From positions 1-41,353 of the forward strand of contig NZ_BMPI01000046.1 in NCBI RefSeq assembly GCF_014647515.1: a stretch of DNA of 41,353 bases, written 5' to 3'. The position numbers and the translations under genes were made by a program. Within the stretch, counting starts at the first letter, position 1. Every line of letters starts with the position of its first letter. This document shows positions 15,861 to 23,523 of the stretch, in pieces. Under the pieces are notes generated by a model that was not told the origin of the DNA, did no database searches, and saw only the letters and a program-made list of their open reading frames with translations. The DNA is from Dactylosporangium sucinum. Lineage in GTDB: Bacteria > Actinomycetota > Actinomycetes > Mycobacteriales > Micromonosporaceae.

Positions 15861-17033
15861 ATGAGTCAGCTCCCCTACGACGCTGCCCAGGCGATCGACG
15901 CCGACGACGTAGCTTCCTTGGCCACCGGCCTCTGCAACATCGCGTCCGACCGGGACAACGAGGGGGCCATCGCCGAGCACATCGCGCGCCGCCTCGAACG
16001 ATCCGGCATCGAAGTCCATCTGGAGGAGGTCGTCGCGGGCCGCCCGAACGTCGTCGCCCGGGTGCCGGGCACCGACGGCGGCCTGCCGCCCCTTGTCCTC
16101 AACGGGCACCTGGACGGGGCGTTCCACGTGGACGGCTGGCGGCGCGACGCGCTCGCCGGATGGGTGGAGGGCGATCGCCTGTACGGCGGCGCGGTGTCCG
16201 ACATGAAGGGCGGCCTCGCGTCGATGGTGGTCGCGATGGAAACCGCGGCCCGGCTGGGCGGCACCCCGCGTGACCTCATCCTTCAGGCGGTGATGCATCA
16301 CGACACCGTGGGTCTCGGCACCAAGTACCTGCTCGCGTCCGAGGGGCCGACCGAGGGGTACGCGATCTGCGGCGAGCCCTCGAACCTGTCCATCCACGTC
16401 GCCAACGGCGGCGCGGTGAAGTTCAGCATCGCGGTCAAGGGCCGCGCCTCGCACATCTCCCGCCTCGACGAAGGCATCGACGCGCTCGCCTCGGCCGTCG
16501 GGGTCTACTCGGGCGTCGCCTCGATGGCGTTCACCCACCAGGCGCACCCAAGCCTGCCGGATCTGCCGATCGTGCTCGTCGGCGTGCTCCAGGCCGGCTT
16601 CGCCGCCGGCTGTACCGCTCCGGAGGCGACCCTGCTCGGCGACGTCCGCACCGTGCCCGGGATGGACCGGCACACCGTCCGCGCCGATCTGCGCCGCATC
16701 ATCGACCAGCACCTGAGCCCGGACACGACCTGCGAGCTGCGGATCACCGCGGCCCAGAAGTCCTTCATCGGCAACGCCGACAGCCCACTCGTGGCGGCCC
16801 TGCGCACGGCGCACACCCGGATCCGGGGAGCCGCACCGGCGGTGGGCAGCCCGATGCCGGGCCAGGCGTTCGTCACCGACGCCGCAGACCTCGCCGCGAT
16901 CGGACTCGACTCCGCCGTGTACGGGCCGGGCGACTGGCATTACGCGCCGGACGAGTGGGTATCGATCACCGACCTGCGCGACGCCGCCGCGATCTACCTG
17001 GCGACCGCCTACGAACTGCCGCACTCGCCGTGA
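15861..17033 (+). CDS. M20-family metallohydrolase (ArgE/DapE-type), with altered active-site motif
   Basis: About 390 residues. Metal-binding H83 and D85 (LNGHLDG), D114 (AVSDMKGG), E172 (CGEPSN) and the late His in GDWHYAPDEW are all present, with a dimerisation domain containing RASHIS. Family members deacylate N-acyl amino acids or cleave dipeptides. At 146-148 the normal Asp-Glu-Glu motif reads His-His-Asp, so the usual catalytic Glu is a His and the bridging ligand an Asp. ATG at 15861 is chosen for N-terminal fit; GAGG is 11 nt away, and an ATG at 15822 is an alternative. First gene of a rightward operon, overlapping the next by 4 nt. Confidence 0.82.
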   Translation: MSQLPYDAAQAIDADDVASLATGLCNIASDRDNEGAIAEHIARRLERSGIEVHLEEVVAGRPNVVARVPGTDGGLPPLVLNGHLDGAFHVDGWRRDALAGWVEGDRLYGGAVSDMKGGLASMVVAMETAARLGGTPRDLILQAVMHHDTVGLGTKYLLASEGPTEGYAICGEPSNLSIHVANGGAVKFSIAVKGRASHISRLDEGIDALASAVGVYSGVASMAFTHQAHPSLPDLPIVLVGVLQAGFAAGCTAPEATLLGDVRTVPGMDRHTVRADLRRIIDQHLSPDTTCELRITAAQKSFIGNADSPLVAALRTAHTRIRGAAPAVGSPMPGQAFVTDAADLAAIGLDSAVYGPGDWHYAPDEWVSITDLRDAAAIYLATAYELPHSP

Positions 17034-18145
17034 GAATTGCCGATGTGATCGCCCGCGCGGTGTCGGTACCCCGGCTGGCGCAGTTCCGGCCCAAGACCGC
17101 CCACGGCGAACGTGCCACCAGCGACTACGTCATCGTGCAGGTGCGCACCGAGGACGGGCCGGTCGGCCTCGGCGAGGCCACGGTCGACCGCGCCTGGAGC
17201 GGCGAGGACGCGATCAGCACCGAATCCCTGATCAACGGGACCGTCCGGGATCTGCTCCTGGGTGCCAACGCGGGCGACTGGGCCGAGGTCGCCGCCCGGT
17301 TGGGGCGGCTGACCATGCACCGCCCGTTCCTCCGGGCCGCCCTCGAAATGGCATGCCTCGACATCCTGGGCAAGCAGGCGGGTGTCCCCGTCTCGATGCT
17401 GATCGGTGGCGCGCGACGCACCGGCATCCCGACGAAGTTCGTGGTGCCGGCCCGGGATCCCGAGACGGCCACCCGGATCGCCGCGACCGCCGCCGAACGG
17501 GGTGCACTCGCGCTCAAGGTGAAGGTCGGCATCGACATCGCTCAGGACGCCGCCCGGGTAGCGGCGGTGCGCGAGGTGCTACCCGAGATGCACCTGACCG
17601 TCGACGCCAACGAGGGCTGGGGAGTCGACGAAGCCCGGGCCGCGCTGCGCCGCATGGACGACTTTGGCGTCGCGGTCGTCGAGCAACCCGTCGCACGGCA
17701 CGCGTGGGCCGCGCTGGCCGCGCTACGGCACACCGGCCGCGCGGCGATCGCCGGCGACGAGTCGATCTGGTCCGAAGCCGACATCGTCACGGCGGCAGCC
17801 CACTCGGCCCTCGACATCGCCTGCCTGTATCCCGGCAAATGCGGCGGTATCAGGCGCGCAATGACCGTAGCCGCCATCGCCGGGGCACACGGGATGCGGG
17901 TGAGCGTCGGGTCGAACCTGGAACTCGGGGTGGGCTCGGCCGCAATGGCGCACATGCTCGCCGCGCTGCCCCAGCTCAGCACCGCGATGCCGGCCGACCT
18001 GATCGGGCCGCTGTACCACGAACACTCGCTGGTCACCGACGACTCGTTCGTACGCTTCGACGGTGCGACCTGTCCGGCCGGCCCAGGCCTGGGCGTCGCC
18101 CTGGACGAGGCGGCGGTCGAGCACTACCGGCTCCGGCAGCGCTGA
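17030..18145 (+). CDS. Enolase-superfamily enzyme, MLE subgroup (paralogue of 1961-3082)
   Basis: About 371 residues. The full MLE catalytic set is visible: KVK at 163-165, D192 in VDANEGW, E218 in VVEQP, D243/E244 in AGDES, and K270 in LYPGKCGG, then GSNLELGVG. It shares the general plan of the enzyme at 1961-3082 but has diverged, so the two may serve successive or stereochemically different steps. The GTG at 17030 overlaps the M20 stop by 4 nt (GTGA). Pairing with an M20 N-acyl hydrolase favours an N-acylamino-acid racemase or dipeptide epimerase role, as in known racemase/acylase pairs; that is inference. Confidence 0.85.
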   Translation: MRIADVIARAVSVPRLAQFRPKTAHGERATSDYVIVQVRTEDGPVGLGEATVDRAWSGEDAISTESLINGTVRDLLLGANAGDWAEVAARLGRLTMHRPFLRAALEMACLDILGKQAGVPVSMLIGGARRTGIPTKFVVPARDPETATRIAATAAERGALALKVKVGIDIAQDAARVAAVREVLPEMHLTVDANEGWGVDEARAALRRMDDFGVAVVEQPVARHAWAALAALRHTGRAAIAGDESIWSEADIVTAAAHSALDIACLYPGKCGGIRRAMTVAAIAGAHGMRVSVGSNLELGVGSAAMAHMLAALPQLSTAMPADLIGPLYHEHSLVTDDSFVRFDGATCPAGPGLGVALDEAAVEHYRLRQR

Positions 18146-18159
18146 CGACGGAACCGGGC

Positions 18160-18179
18160 GGCCGGCACCGATGCCGGCC
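18160..18179 (+). terminator. Weak hairpin after the enolase-superfamily gene
   Basis: An 8-bp GC stem (GGCCGGCA/TGCCGGCC) with a CCGA loop lies 15 nt after the stop at 18145. There is no T-run, so it may be an attenuating or stabilising hairpin rather than a full terminator. Confidence 0.3.
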
Positions 18180-18274
18180 TACGCGGTGCCAGACTCCCCG
18201 CTCCGCGGCATCGAGATCGACGAGAACACGCTGTCCCAGTCCCGCATCGCGCAATCGCGCCTCAGGAGGCAACC

Positions 18275-18658
18275 ATGCAGAAGGAACCGATCGTCCCCGC
18301 GGGCGGCGCACCGCCCGCCGGGCCCTACTCACCCGGGATCCGGGCAGGCAACCTGCTCTTCGTCTCGGGCCAGGGCCCCTTCGACGCCGACCGCAAGCTC
18401 GTCGGCGACACCTTCGGGAGCCAGGCACGCGCCACCTTCGCCAACGTGGAGCGCGTCATCACGGCCGCCGGCGGGGATCTCTCCGGCATCCTGCGCATCG
18501 GCGCGTACCTGCGCACCCTGGACGACTTCGCGGAGTTCAACGACATCATGCGCGAGGTGCTGCCCGCCCCGCATCCGGCCCGTACGACGATCCAGGTACA
18601 GCTGCCCGGATTCCTGATCGAGATCGACGCGGTTGTGCTCCTCCCCGACCGCGCATAA
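18275..18658 (+). CDS. RidA/YjgF/UK114-family protein (enamine/imine deaminase)
   Basis: 127 residues, the standard family length. PYSPGIRAGNLLFVSGQGPFD near the N-terminus, PARTTIQVQL with the substrate carboxylate-binding Arg, and the C-terminal IEIDAVVLL with its conserved Glu are hallmarks. RidA proteins hydrolyse reactive 2-aminoacrylate-type enamines or imines made by PLP enzymes, or catalyse related deaminations in catabolic operons. The AGGAGG site is 5 nt before the ATG. It lies 129 nt after the enolase-superfamily gene in the same direction and may clear an imine formed by the aminotransferase of this island. Confidence 0.88.
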   Translation: MQKEPIVPAGGAPPAGPYSPGIRAGNLLFVSGQGPFDADRKLVGDTFGSQARATFANVERVITAAGGDLSGILRIGAYLRTLDDFAEFNDIMREVLPAPHPARTTIQVQLPGFLIEIDAVVLLPDRA

Positions 18659-18778
18659 CGGCCGGTACCGCCGGCTCCACTGTGGCCGCGGCGCCGGCCG
18701 GCGACGAGAGGCCCGATGGACGAGCACAACGGTGCGGGTGGGGTCGTCCGCCGTGGCGGGACGGCCCCGGTGCGTCGA

Positions 18779-19936
18779 CTATCGGCGGCCGACGAGGTCG
18801 CGCCCGATGATCTCCTTCATGATCTCGTTGGCACCGCCGAAGATGCGCTGGATGCGGGCGTCCTGGAAGGCCCGGCCGACCGGGAACTCCAGCATGTAGC
18901 CGTAGCCGCCGTGCAGCTGCAGGCAGCGGTCGATGATGCGGTTCTGCATCTCCGACGCGAACAGCTTGGCCTTGGCGGCGTCCACGACCGACAGCTCGCC
19001 CTCGCCGTGGGCGAGGATCGCCTGGTCGACGAAGGCGCGGGTCACGTCGATCTCGGTCGCCATCGAGGCCAGCTCGAAGCGGGTGTTCTGGAAGTCGGCG
19101 ATCGGCTGGCCGAAGGCGTGGCGCTCGTTGGTGTAGGCGAGGGTGTCGGCGAGCACCGCCGTGGCCACCGCGACCGCGTGGGCGGCGATCGACAGCCGTT
19201 CGAGCGGGAGCAGGCCGGCCAGCTGCTTGAGGCCGCCGCCCAGCTCGCCCAGGACGTTCTCGTCCGGCACGAACACGTCGTCGTAGAAGAGTTCGGCCGT
19301 GTCCTGGGCGTGCAGGCCGACCTTGTCGAGCTTGCGACCCCGGGTGAAGCCGGGCATGTCGCGCTCCACGACCAGGAGGCTGAAGCCGCGGCTGCCGCCC
19401 TCGGGCGCGGTGCGCACGACCGTGATCACCAGGTCGGCGTTGATGCCGCTGGTGATGAATGTCTTGGCGCCGCTGACGACCCAGCCGCCGTCGACCCTCC
19501 GGCCGGAGGTGCGTACGCCGCGCAGGTCGCTGCCGGTGCCGGGCTCGGTCATCGCGATGGCCCCGATGCGTTCGCCGGACGCCATCGGCGGCAGCCAGCG
19601 CCGTTTCTGCTCGGCGGTGCCGAGGGCCGTGACGTACGGAATCGCGATGTCGTCCTGGAGCGAGAAGCTCGAGGCCAGCGCGGTGGCGTGCACCTTGGCG
19701 AATTCCTCCAGCACGATGTTGCGGTACCGGTAGTCGCCGTGCTGCCCGGCGCCACCGTACTCCTCGGGCGCGCTGAGGCCGATGACCCCCTGCTTGCCGG
19801 CGGTCAGCCACACGTCGCGGTCGATGAGGCGATCGTGGTCCCAGCGCTGCAGGTTGCCGGCCACGGCCCGGGCCACGAACTCGCGCACGACCTCCCGGAA
19901 CTGCTCATGGTCGGCGGTGTAGAGATGGCGTTTCAT
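18779..19936 (-). CDS. Acyl-CoA dehydrogenase
   Basis: About 385 residues, FAD-dependent alpha,beta-desaturation of an acyl-CoA. AMTEPGTGSDLRG and WVVSGAKTFITSG are the flavin-contacting signatures; RIFGGANEIMKEIIGR is the C-terminal signature. The residue used as catalytic base in medium-chain enzymes is Gly here, while ERL in LPLERLSIAA fits the alternative Glu position used by long-chain and isovaleryl-CoA types. ATG at 19936 with GAAGG upstream; it overlaps the preceding gene by 4 nt (ATGA). Last gene of the leftward beta-oxidation operon, convergent with the RidA gene across 120 bp. Confidence 0.92.
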   Translation of the reverse strand: MKRHLYTADHEQFREVVREFVARAVAGNLQRWDHDRLIDRDVWLTAGKQGVIGLSAPEEYGGAGQHGDYRYRNIVLEEFAKVHATALASSFSLQDDIAIPYVTALGTAEQKRRWLPPMASGERIGAIAMTEPGTGSDLRGVRTSGRRVDGGWVVSGAKTFITSGINADLVITVVRTAPEGGSRGFSLLVVERDMPGFTRGRKLDKVGLHAQDTAELFYDDVFVPDENVLGELGGGLKQLAGLLPLERLSIAAHAVAVATAVLADTLAYTNERHAFGQPIADFQNTRFELASMATEIDVTRAFVDQAILAHGEGELSVVDAAKAKLFASEMQNRIIDRCLQLHGGYGYMLEFPVGRAFQDARIQRIFGGANEIMKEIIGRDLVGRR

Positions 19937-21177
19937 GAGGCATCCTTCCGTGGGCTGGTGGTGTCGAGGTCGAACAGCGGCGCCGTCTTGAGCTCCGAGC
20001 GGGCCACCGCGCGGGCGTGGATCTCGTCCGGGCCGTCGAAGATTCGCATCGCCCGGTGCCAGCCCCACATGGCGGCCAGCGGGACGTCGTCGCTGACCCC
20101 GGCGGCGCCGTGCACCTGGATGGCCCGGTCGACGACCTGCGTGACCACCCGCGGTACGACGAGCTTGACCATGGAGATCTGAGCGGCGGCGGCCTTGTTT
20201 CCGGCCAGGTCGATCGTTCTGGCCGCGGCCTGGCACAGCAGCCGCGCCTGATCGATGGCGACCCGCGACTCGGCGATGTCGCGCTGGATCGACTCGCGCT
20301 CGACGAGCGGGCCGCCGAATGCGACCCGCTGCCGGGCGCGCCGGATCAGCATGGCCAGGGCCCGCTCGGCCGCGCCGAGCGCCCGCATGCAGTGGTGGAG
20401 CCGGCCGGGGCCGAGCCGCGCCTGGGCCATGGCGAAGCCGTCGCCCTCCCGACCGAGCAGGTGCGTCGCCGGCACGCGGACCCCCTCGAAGCTCGCCTCA
20501 CAGTGACCGTGCTGGTCGTGCCGTCCGAAGACGGGCAGGTCGCGGTGGACGACGACGCCCGGGGTGCCGACGGGGACCAGGACCATCGACTGCTGACGGT
20601 GGGCGGGCGCCTGCGGGTCGGTCTTGCCCATCACGACGAGGAGCTCGCAGCGCGGGTCGGCCAGGCCGCTGATCCACCACTTGCGGCCGTCGATCACGTA
20701 GTCGTCGCCGTCGCGGCGGATGGCCGTGGTGATGTTGGTGGCGTCGCTGCTGGCGACGTCGGGCTCGGTCATCGCGAAGGCCGATCGGATCCGCCCGTCG
20801 AGCAGTGGTTCGAGCCAGCGCTCGCGTTGCTCGGCGGTGGCGAAGAGGTGCAGCAGCTCCATGTTGCCGGTGTCCGGTGCCTGGCCGTTGATCGCCTCAG
20901 GCGCCAGTTCCGGGCTCCAGCCCGACAGCTCGGCGACGGCCGCGTAGTCAAGCTGGCCGACGCCCGATGCCGCGGGCAGGAACAGGTTCCACAGGCCGCG
21001 GCGTTTGGCTTCCTGCTTGAGCTCCTCGACCACGGGCGGCACGGTGTGGTCGTGCTCGCCGTGGCCGGCTCGGTGCTCGTGGTAGGCCTGCTCGGCGGGG
21101 AAGACGCAGTCGCGCATGAAGTCGGCCATGGACGCACGCAGCTCGGCGCCGCGCGGCGAGAGCCGGAGGTCAGTCAC
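19933..21177 (-). CDS. Acyl-CoA dehydrogenase, ACAD10/11-like
   Basis: About 414 residues. FAMTEPDVASSDATN, the WWISG block and HGAAGVSDDVPLA with RIFDGPDEIH mark the ACAD10/11-like branch, whose members act on branched, long-chain or hydroxylated acyl-CoAs. A long N-terminal helical region (FMRDCVFPAEQAYHEH) is typical. I take the GTG at 21177, which overlaps the enoyl-CoA hydratase gene by 8 nt; its ribosome binding site is poor, and an upstream alternative at 21204 cannot be excluded. Having two distinct dehydrogenases in one operon suggests a branched or two-round degradation. Confidence 0.88.
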   Translation of the reverse strand: MTDLRLSPRGAELRASMADFMRDCVFPAEQAYHEHRAGHGEHDHTVPPVVEELKQEAKRRGLWNLFLPAASGVGQLDYAAVAELSGWSPELAPEAINGQAPDTGNMELLHLFATAEQRERWLEPLLDGRIRSAFAMTEPDVASSDATNITTAIRRDGDDYVIDGRKWWISGLADPRCELLVVMGKTDPQAPAHRQQSMVLVPVGTPGVVVHRDLPVFGRHDQHGHCEASFEGVRVPATHLLGREGDGFAMAQARLGPGRLHHCMRALGAAERALAMLIRRARQRVAFGGPLVERESIQRDIAESRVAIDQARLLCQAAARTIDLAGNKAAAAQISMVKLVVPRVVTQVVDRAIQVHGAAGVSDDVPLAAMWGWHRAMRIFDGPDEIHARAVARSELKTAPLFDLDTTSPRKDAS

Positions 21178-22084
21178 GACGGCCCGCCGGCGGGGTGAAG
21201 ACACGGCCGCCCGGCAGGACCGGCGGCATGTGGCGGGAGACGCGGTCGGCGAAGGCCGGTTCGCGCTTGTGCAGGAACGCGGCGATGCCCTCGGCGGCGT
21301 CGGCGCTCACCCCGCGCAGGTTCAGCGCATGAGTCTCGATCTCGTGCGCGGTCATCGGGTGGTCGACGGTCAGCATCTGCCACAGCAGTCGCCGGGTCAG
21401 CGCCGCCGACACCGGCGCGGCGTGCCGTGCGATCTCGCCGGCCAGGCCCAGGGCGACGGTCAGCACGTCGCCCGCCGGGTGCAGGCTGCGCACCAGGCCG
21501 CCGGACAGGGCCTCGCTGGCGTCGAACACCCGGCCGGTCAGCATCCACTCCATCGCCTGCTGCATCGGCACCACGCGCGGAAGGAACCACGAGGAGCACG
21601 ACTCCGGCACCAGCCCGCGGCGGGTGAACGGGAATCCGACCTTGGCGTCCTCGGCCAGGATCCGGATGTCGCACGGCAGCGTCATGGTGATGCCGACACC
21701 GACCGCGTGCCCGTTGACGGCGGCGATCACCGGCTTGAGCGACTCGAAAATGCGCAGCACCACGCGGCCGCCGCCGTCGCGCCGCAGCGGCAGCGCGTGC
21801 CCCGGCAGCTCGAACTGGGTATCGGCGGGGGCGTCGGGGCTGTTCCGCCACGTCTCGAACGTGCCGCCGCCGGCCTCGCCGGGGGTGAGGTCCATGCCGG
21901 CGCAGAAGGCGCGACCGGCGCCGGTGAGGACCACCGCGCGGACGGCGTCGTCGGCGTCCGACCGGTCGAAGCACTCGATCAGCCCGGCCTCCATCCGGTC
22001 GGTGAACGCGTTGAGCGACGCCGGCCGGTCGAGCGTGACGACCGCGACGTGGTCGGACACCTCGTAGCGGACGTGACCGCTCAT
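21170..22084 (-). CDS. Enoyl-CoA hydratase/isomerase (crotonase) family protein
   Basis: About 304 residues. VVTLDRPASLNAF, the first oxyanion-hole segment GRAFCAGMDL, and the second, NGHAVGVGITMTLPCDIRI, define the crotonase fold. FPFTRRGLVPESCSSWFLPR contains the glutamate typical of hydratases and isomerases. It presumably hydrates the enoyl-CoA made by the dehydrogenases of this operon. The ATG at 22084 shares one base with the thiolase stop (TGATG), indicating coupled translation. A second crotonase in the window is at 32943-33725. Confidence 0.9.
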   Translation of the reverse strand: MSGHVRYEVSDHVAVVTLDRPASLNAFTDRMEAGLIECFDRSDADDAVRAVVLTGAGRAFCAGMDLTPGEAGGGTFETWRNSPDAPADTQFELPGHALPLRRDGGGRVVLRIFESLKPVIAAVNGHAVGVGITMTLPCDIRILAEDAKVGFPFTRRGLVPESCSSWFLPRVVPMQQAMEWMLTGRVFDASEALSGGLVRSLHPAGDVLTVALGLAGEIARHAAPVSAALTRRLLWQMLTVDHPMTAHEIETHALNLRGVSADAAEGIAAFLHKREPAFADRVSRHMPPVLPGGRVFTPPAGRRD

Positions 22085-23238
22085 CAGCCGATCCGCTCGA
22101 TGACGGTGGCGTTGGCCATCCCGCCGCCCTCGCACATGGTCTGCAGGCCGTAGCGCCCGCCGGTGTCCTCGAGGTGGTGCAACAGCGTGGTCAGTAGCCG
22201 TGTGCCGGAGCCGCCGAGCGGGTGGCCGAGGGCGATCGCCCCGCCGCGGGGGTTGAGCCGTGCCTGGTCGACGTTGAACTCCTGCGCCCAGGCCAGCGGC
22301 ACGGGCGCGAACGCCTCGTTGACCTCGAACGCGTCGATGTCGTCGATGGAAAGCCCGGCCCGGGTCAGCACGCGAGCGGTGGCCGGGATGACGCCGGTGA
22401 GCATGAGCAGGGGGTCGCTGCCGGTGACCGCGAAGCCGCAGAACCGGGCCCTCGGGGTCAGCCCGAGCGCGTGGGCCTTGTCGGTGCTCATGATGAGCGC
22501 GGCCGACGCGCCGTCGGTCAGCGGCGACGAGTTCCCCGGCGTGATGTGCCAGCCGATCTCGGGGAATCGGCCGGCCAGCTCGTCGGTCCGGAACGACGGG
22601 CGCAGCCCGGCCAGCGCCTCGGTCGTCGTCCCCGCCCGGATGGTCTCGTCGGCGGTGTGGCCGCCGATGGGCACCACTTCGCGCCGGAAGTCGCTCTCGG
22701 CGGCGCGCTGGTGCGAGCGGGCCGAGTACTCGTCGAGCTGCGCCCGGGAGAACTTCCAGCGGGCGGCGATGATCTCGGCGGAGACGCCCTGGTTCACCAG
22801 GCCCTCGGGAAACCGGGCGGCGAGGGGGCCGAGCGGGTCGCCGCCGGCGGTGGCCGAGCCCATTGGCACCCGGCTCATACTCTCCACGCCGCAGGCGATG
22901 ACCACGTCGTAGGCGCCGGCCAGCACGCCCTGCGCGGCGAAGTGCACCGCCTGCTGGCTGGAGCCGCACTGCCGGTCGACGGTGGTGGCCGGCACCTCCT
23001 CGGGCAGCCCGGCGACCAGCGTGGCCGTGCGGGCGATGTTGAGCGCCTGGTCGCCGGCCTGGCCGACGCAGCCGGCGATGACATCGTCGACCTCGGCCCC
23101 GGTGAGACCGTTGCGCTCGACCAGCGTCCTGATGACCGTGGCCAGCAGGTCCGCCGGGTGCGTCCCGGACAGCGCCCCGCCGGGCTTTCCTCGCCCCGAC
23201 GCCGTCCTGACGACGTCGATGATGACCGCCTCGGCCAT
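22084..23238 (-). CDS. Acetyl-CoA C-acyltransferase (thiolase)
   Basis: About 384 residues. The acyl-accepting C91 lies in DRQCGSSQQA, NEAFAP and the His of GGAIALGHPLGGSG are present, and C369 in CEGGGMANA completes the thiolase active site. It performs the CoA-dependent cleavage that closes beta-oxidation. ATG at 23238 with GGAAGGA upstream, and MAEAVIIDVVRTASGRGK is a standard thiolase N-terminus; the longer frame is not needed. First gene of the leftward operon, controlled by the promoter/operator at 23320-23370. Confidence 0.93.
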   Translation of the reverse strand: MAEAVIIDVVRTASGRGKPGGALSGTHPADLLATVIRTLVERNGLTGAEVDDVIAGCVGQAGDQALNIARTATLVAGLPEEVPATTVDRQCGSSQQAVHFAAQGVLAGAYDVVIACGVESMSRVPMGSATAGGDPLGPLAARFPEGLVNQGVSAEIIAARWKFSRAQLDEYSARSHQRAAESDFRREVVPIGGHTADETIRAGTTTEALAGLRPSFRTDELAGRFPEIGWHITPGNSSPLTDGASAALIMSTDKAHALGLTPRARFCGFAVTGSDPLLMLTGVIPATARVLTRAGLSIDDIDAFEVNEAFAPVPLAWAQEFNVDQARLNPRGGAIALGHPLGGSGTRLLTTLLHHLEDTGGRYGLQTMCEGGGMANATVIERIG

Positions 23239-23319
23239 GGCGTGTTCCTTCCTGTCCCGGGTCGCCGGTCCGCGCCCGTGTACCGGTGCGCCGCCGCCAG
23301 GTCCCAAGATCGAGTAGAT

Positions 23320-23337
23320 TTACTTAGCGCTCGCTAA
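23320..23337. promoter_or_regulatory. Candidate TetR-2 operator, site A1
   Basis: TTACTTAGCGCTCGCTAA contains the palindrome CTTAGCG-CT-CGCTAAG (23323-23338). It matches the reverse complement of site A2 (39136-39153) at 17 of 18 bases. It lies 82 bp upstream of the thiolase ATG, immediately downstream of a minus-strand promoter candidate. Confidence 0.65.
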
Positions 23338-23339
23338 GG

Positions 23340-23370
23340 AGCGTAGCAAGTGCGGGTGCCGCGGGGTCAA
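23340..23370 (-). promoter_or_regulatory. Candidate promoter of the beta-oxidation operon
   Basis: Read leftward: TTGACC (23370-23365), a 19-nt spacer and TACGCT (23345-23340), with the A1 palindrome directly after it. The same TTGACC, -10, operator order is found at 39106-39153. Confidence 0.4.
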
Positions 23371-23446
23371 GGTCCGCTGCTGGCGACCGCCTCGCCGGCT
23401 GGTTGTACGCCTGTGCGCCGCCGGTTTCCGGGCGCGAAACGCTCTC

Positions 23447-23475
23447 TTGACATGTGTGTCAACTCGGGCTTACGT
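23447..23475 (+). promoter_or_regulatory. Candidate TetR-1 operator B1 overlapping a promoter
   Basis: TTGACATGTGTGTCAA (23447-23462) is an imperfect palindrome of the TTGACA-N4-TGTCAA type. Its first hexamer is also a consensus -35, with TTACGT 17 nt later (23470-23475). It lies 62 bp upstream of the dehydratase start. Bases CTCTTGACATG and TGTCAAC are shared with site B2. Confidence 0.6.
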
Positions 23476-23523
23476 TTCCGGTCAGTGACGCCATTCACAT
23501 GAGAGCGCACCTGGAGGGTACCA

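Noticed and set aside
18659..18778. Possible terminator between the convergent RidA and acyl-CoA dehydrogenase genes
   Set aside because: GCCGG/CCGGC pairings exist, but the stems are about 5 bp without a T-run and indistinguishable from GC-rich background.
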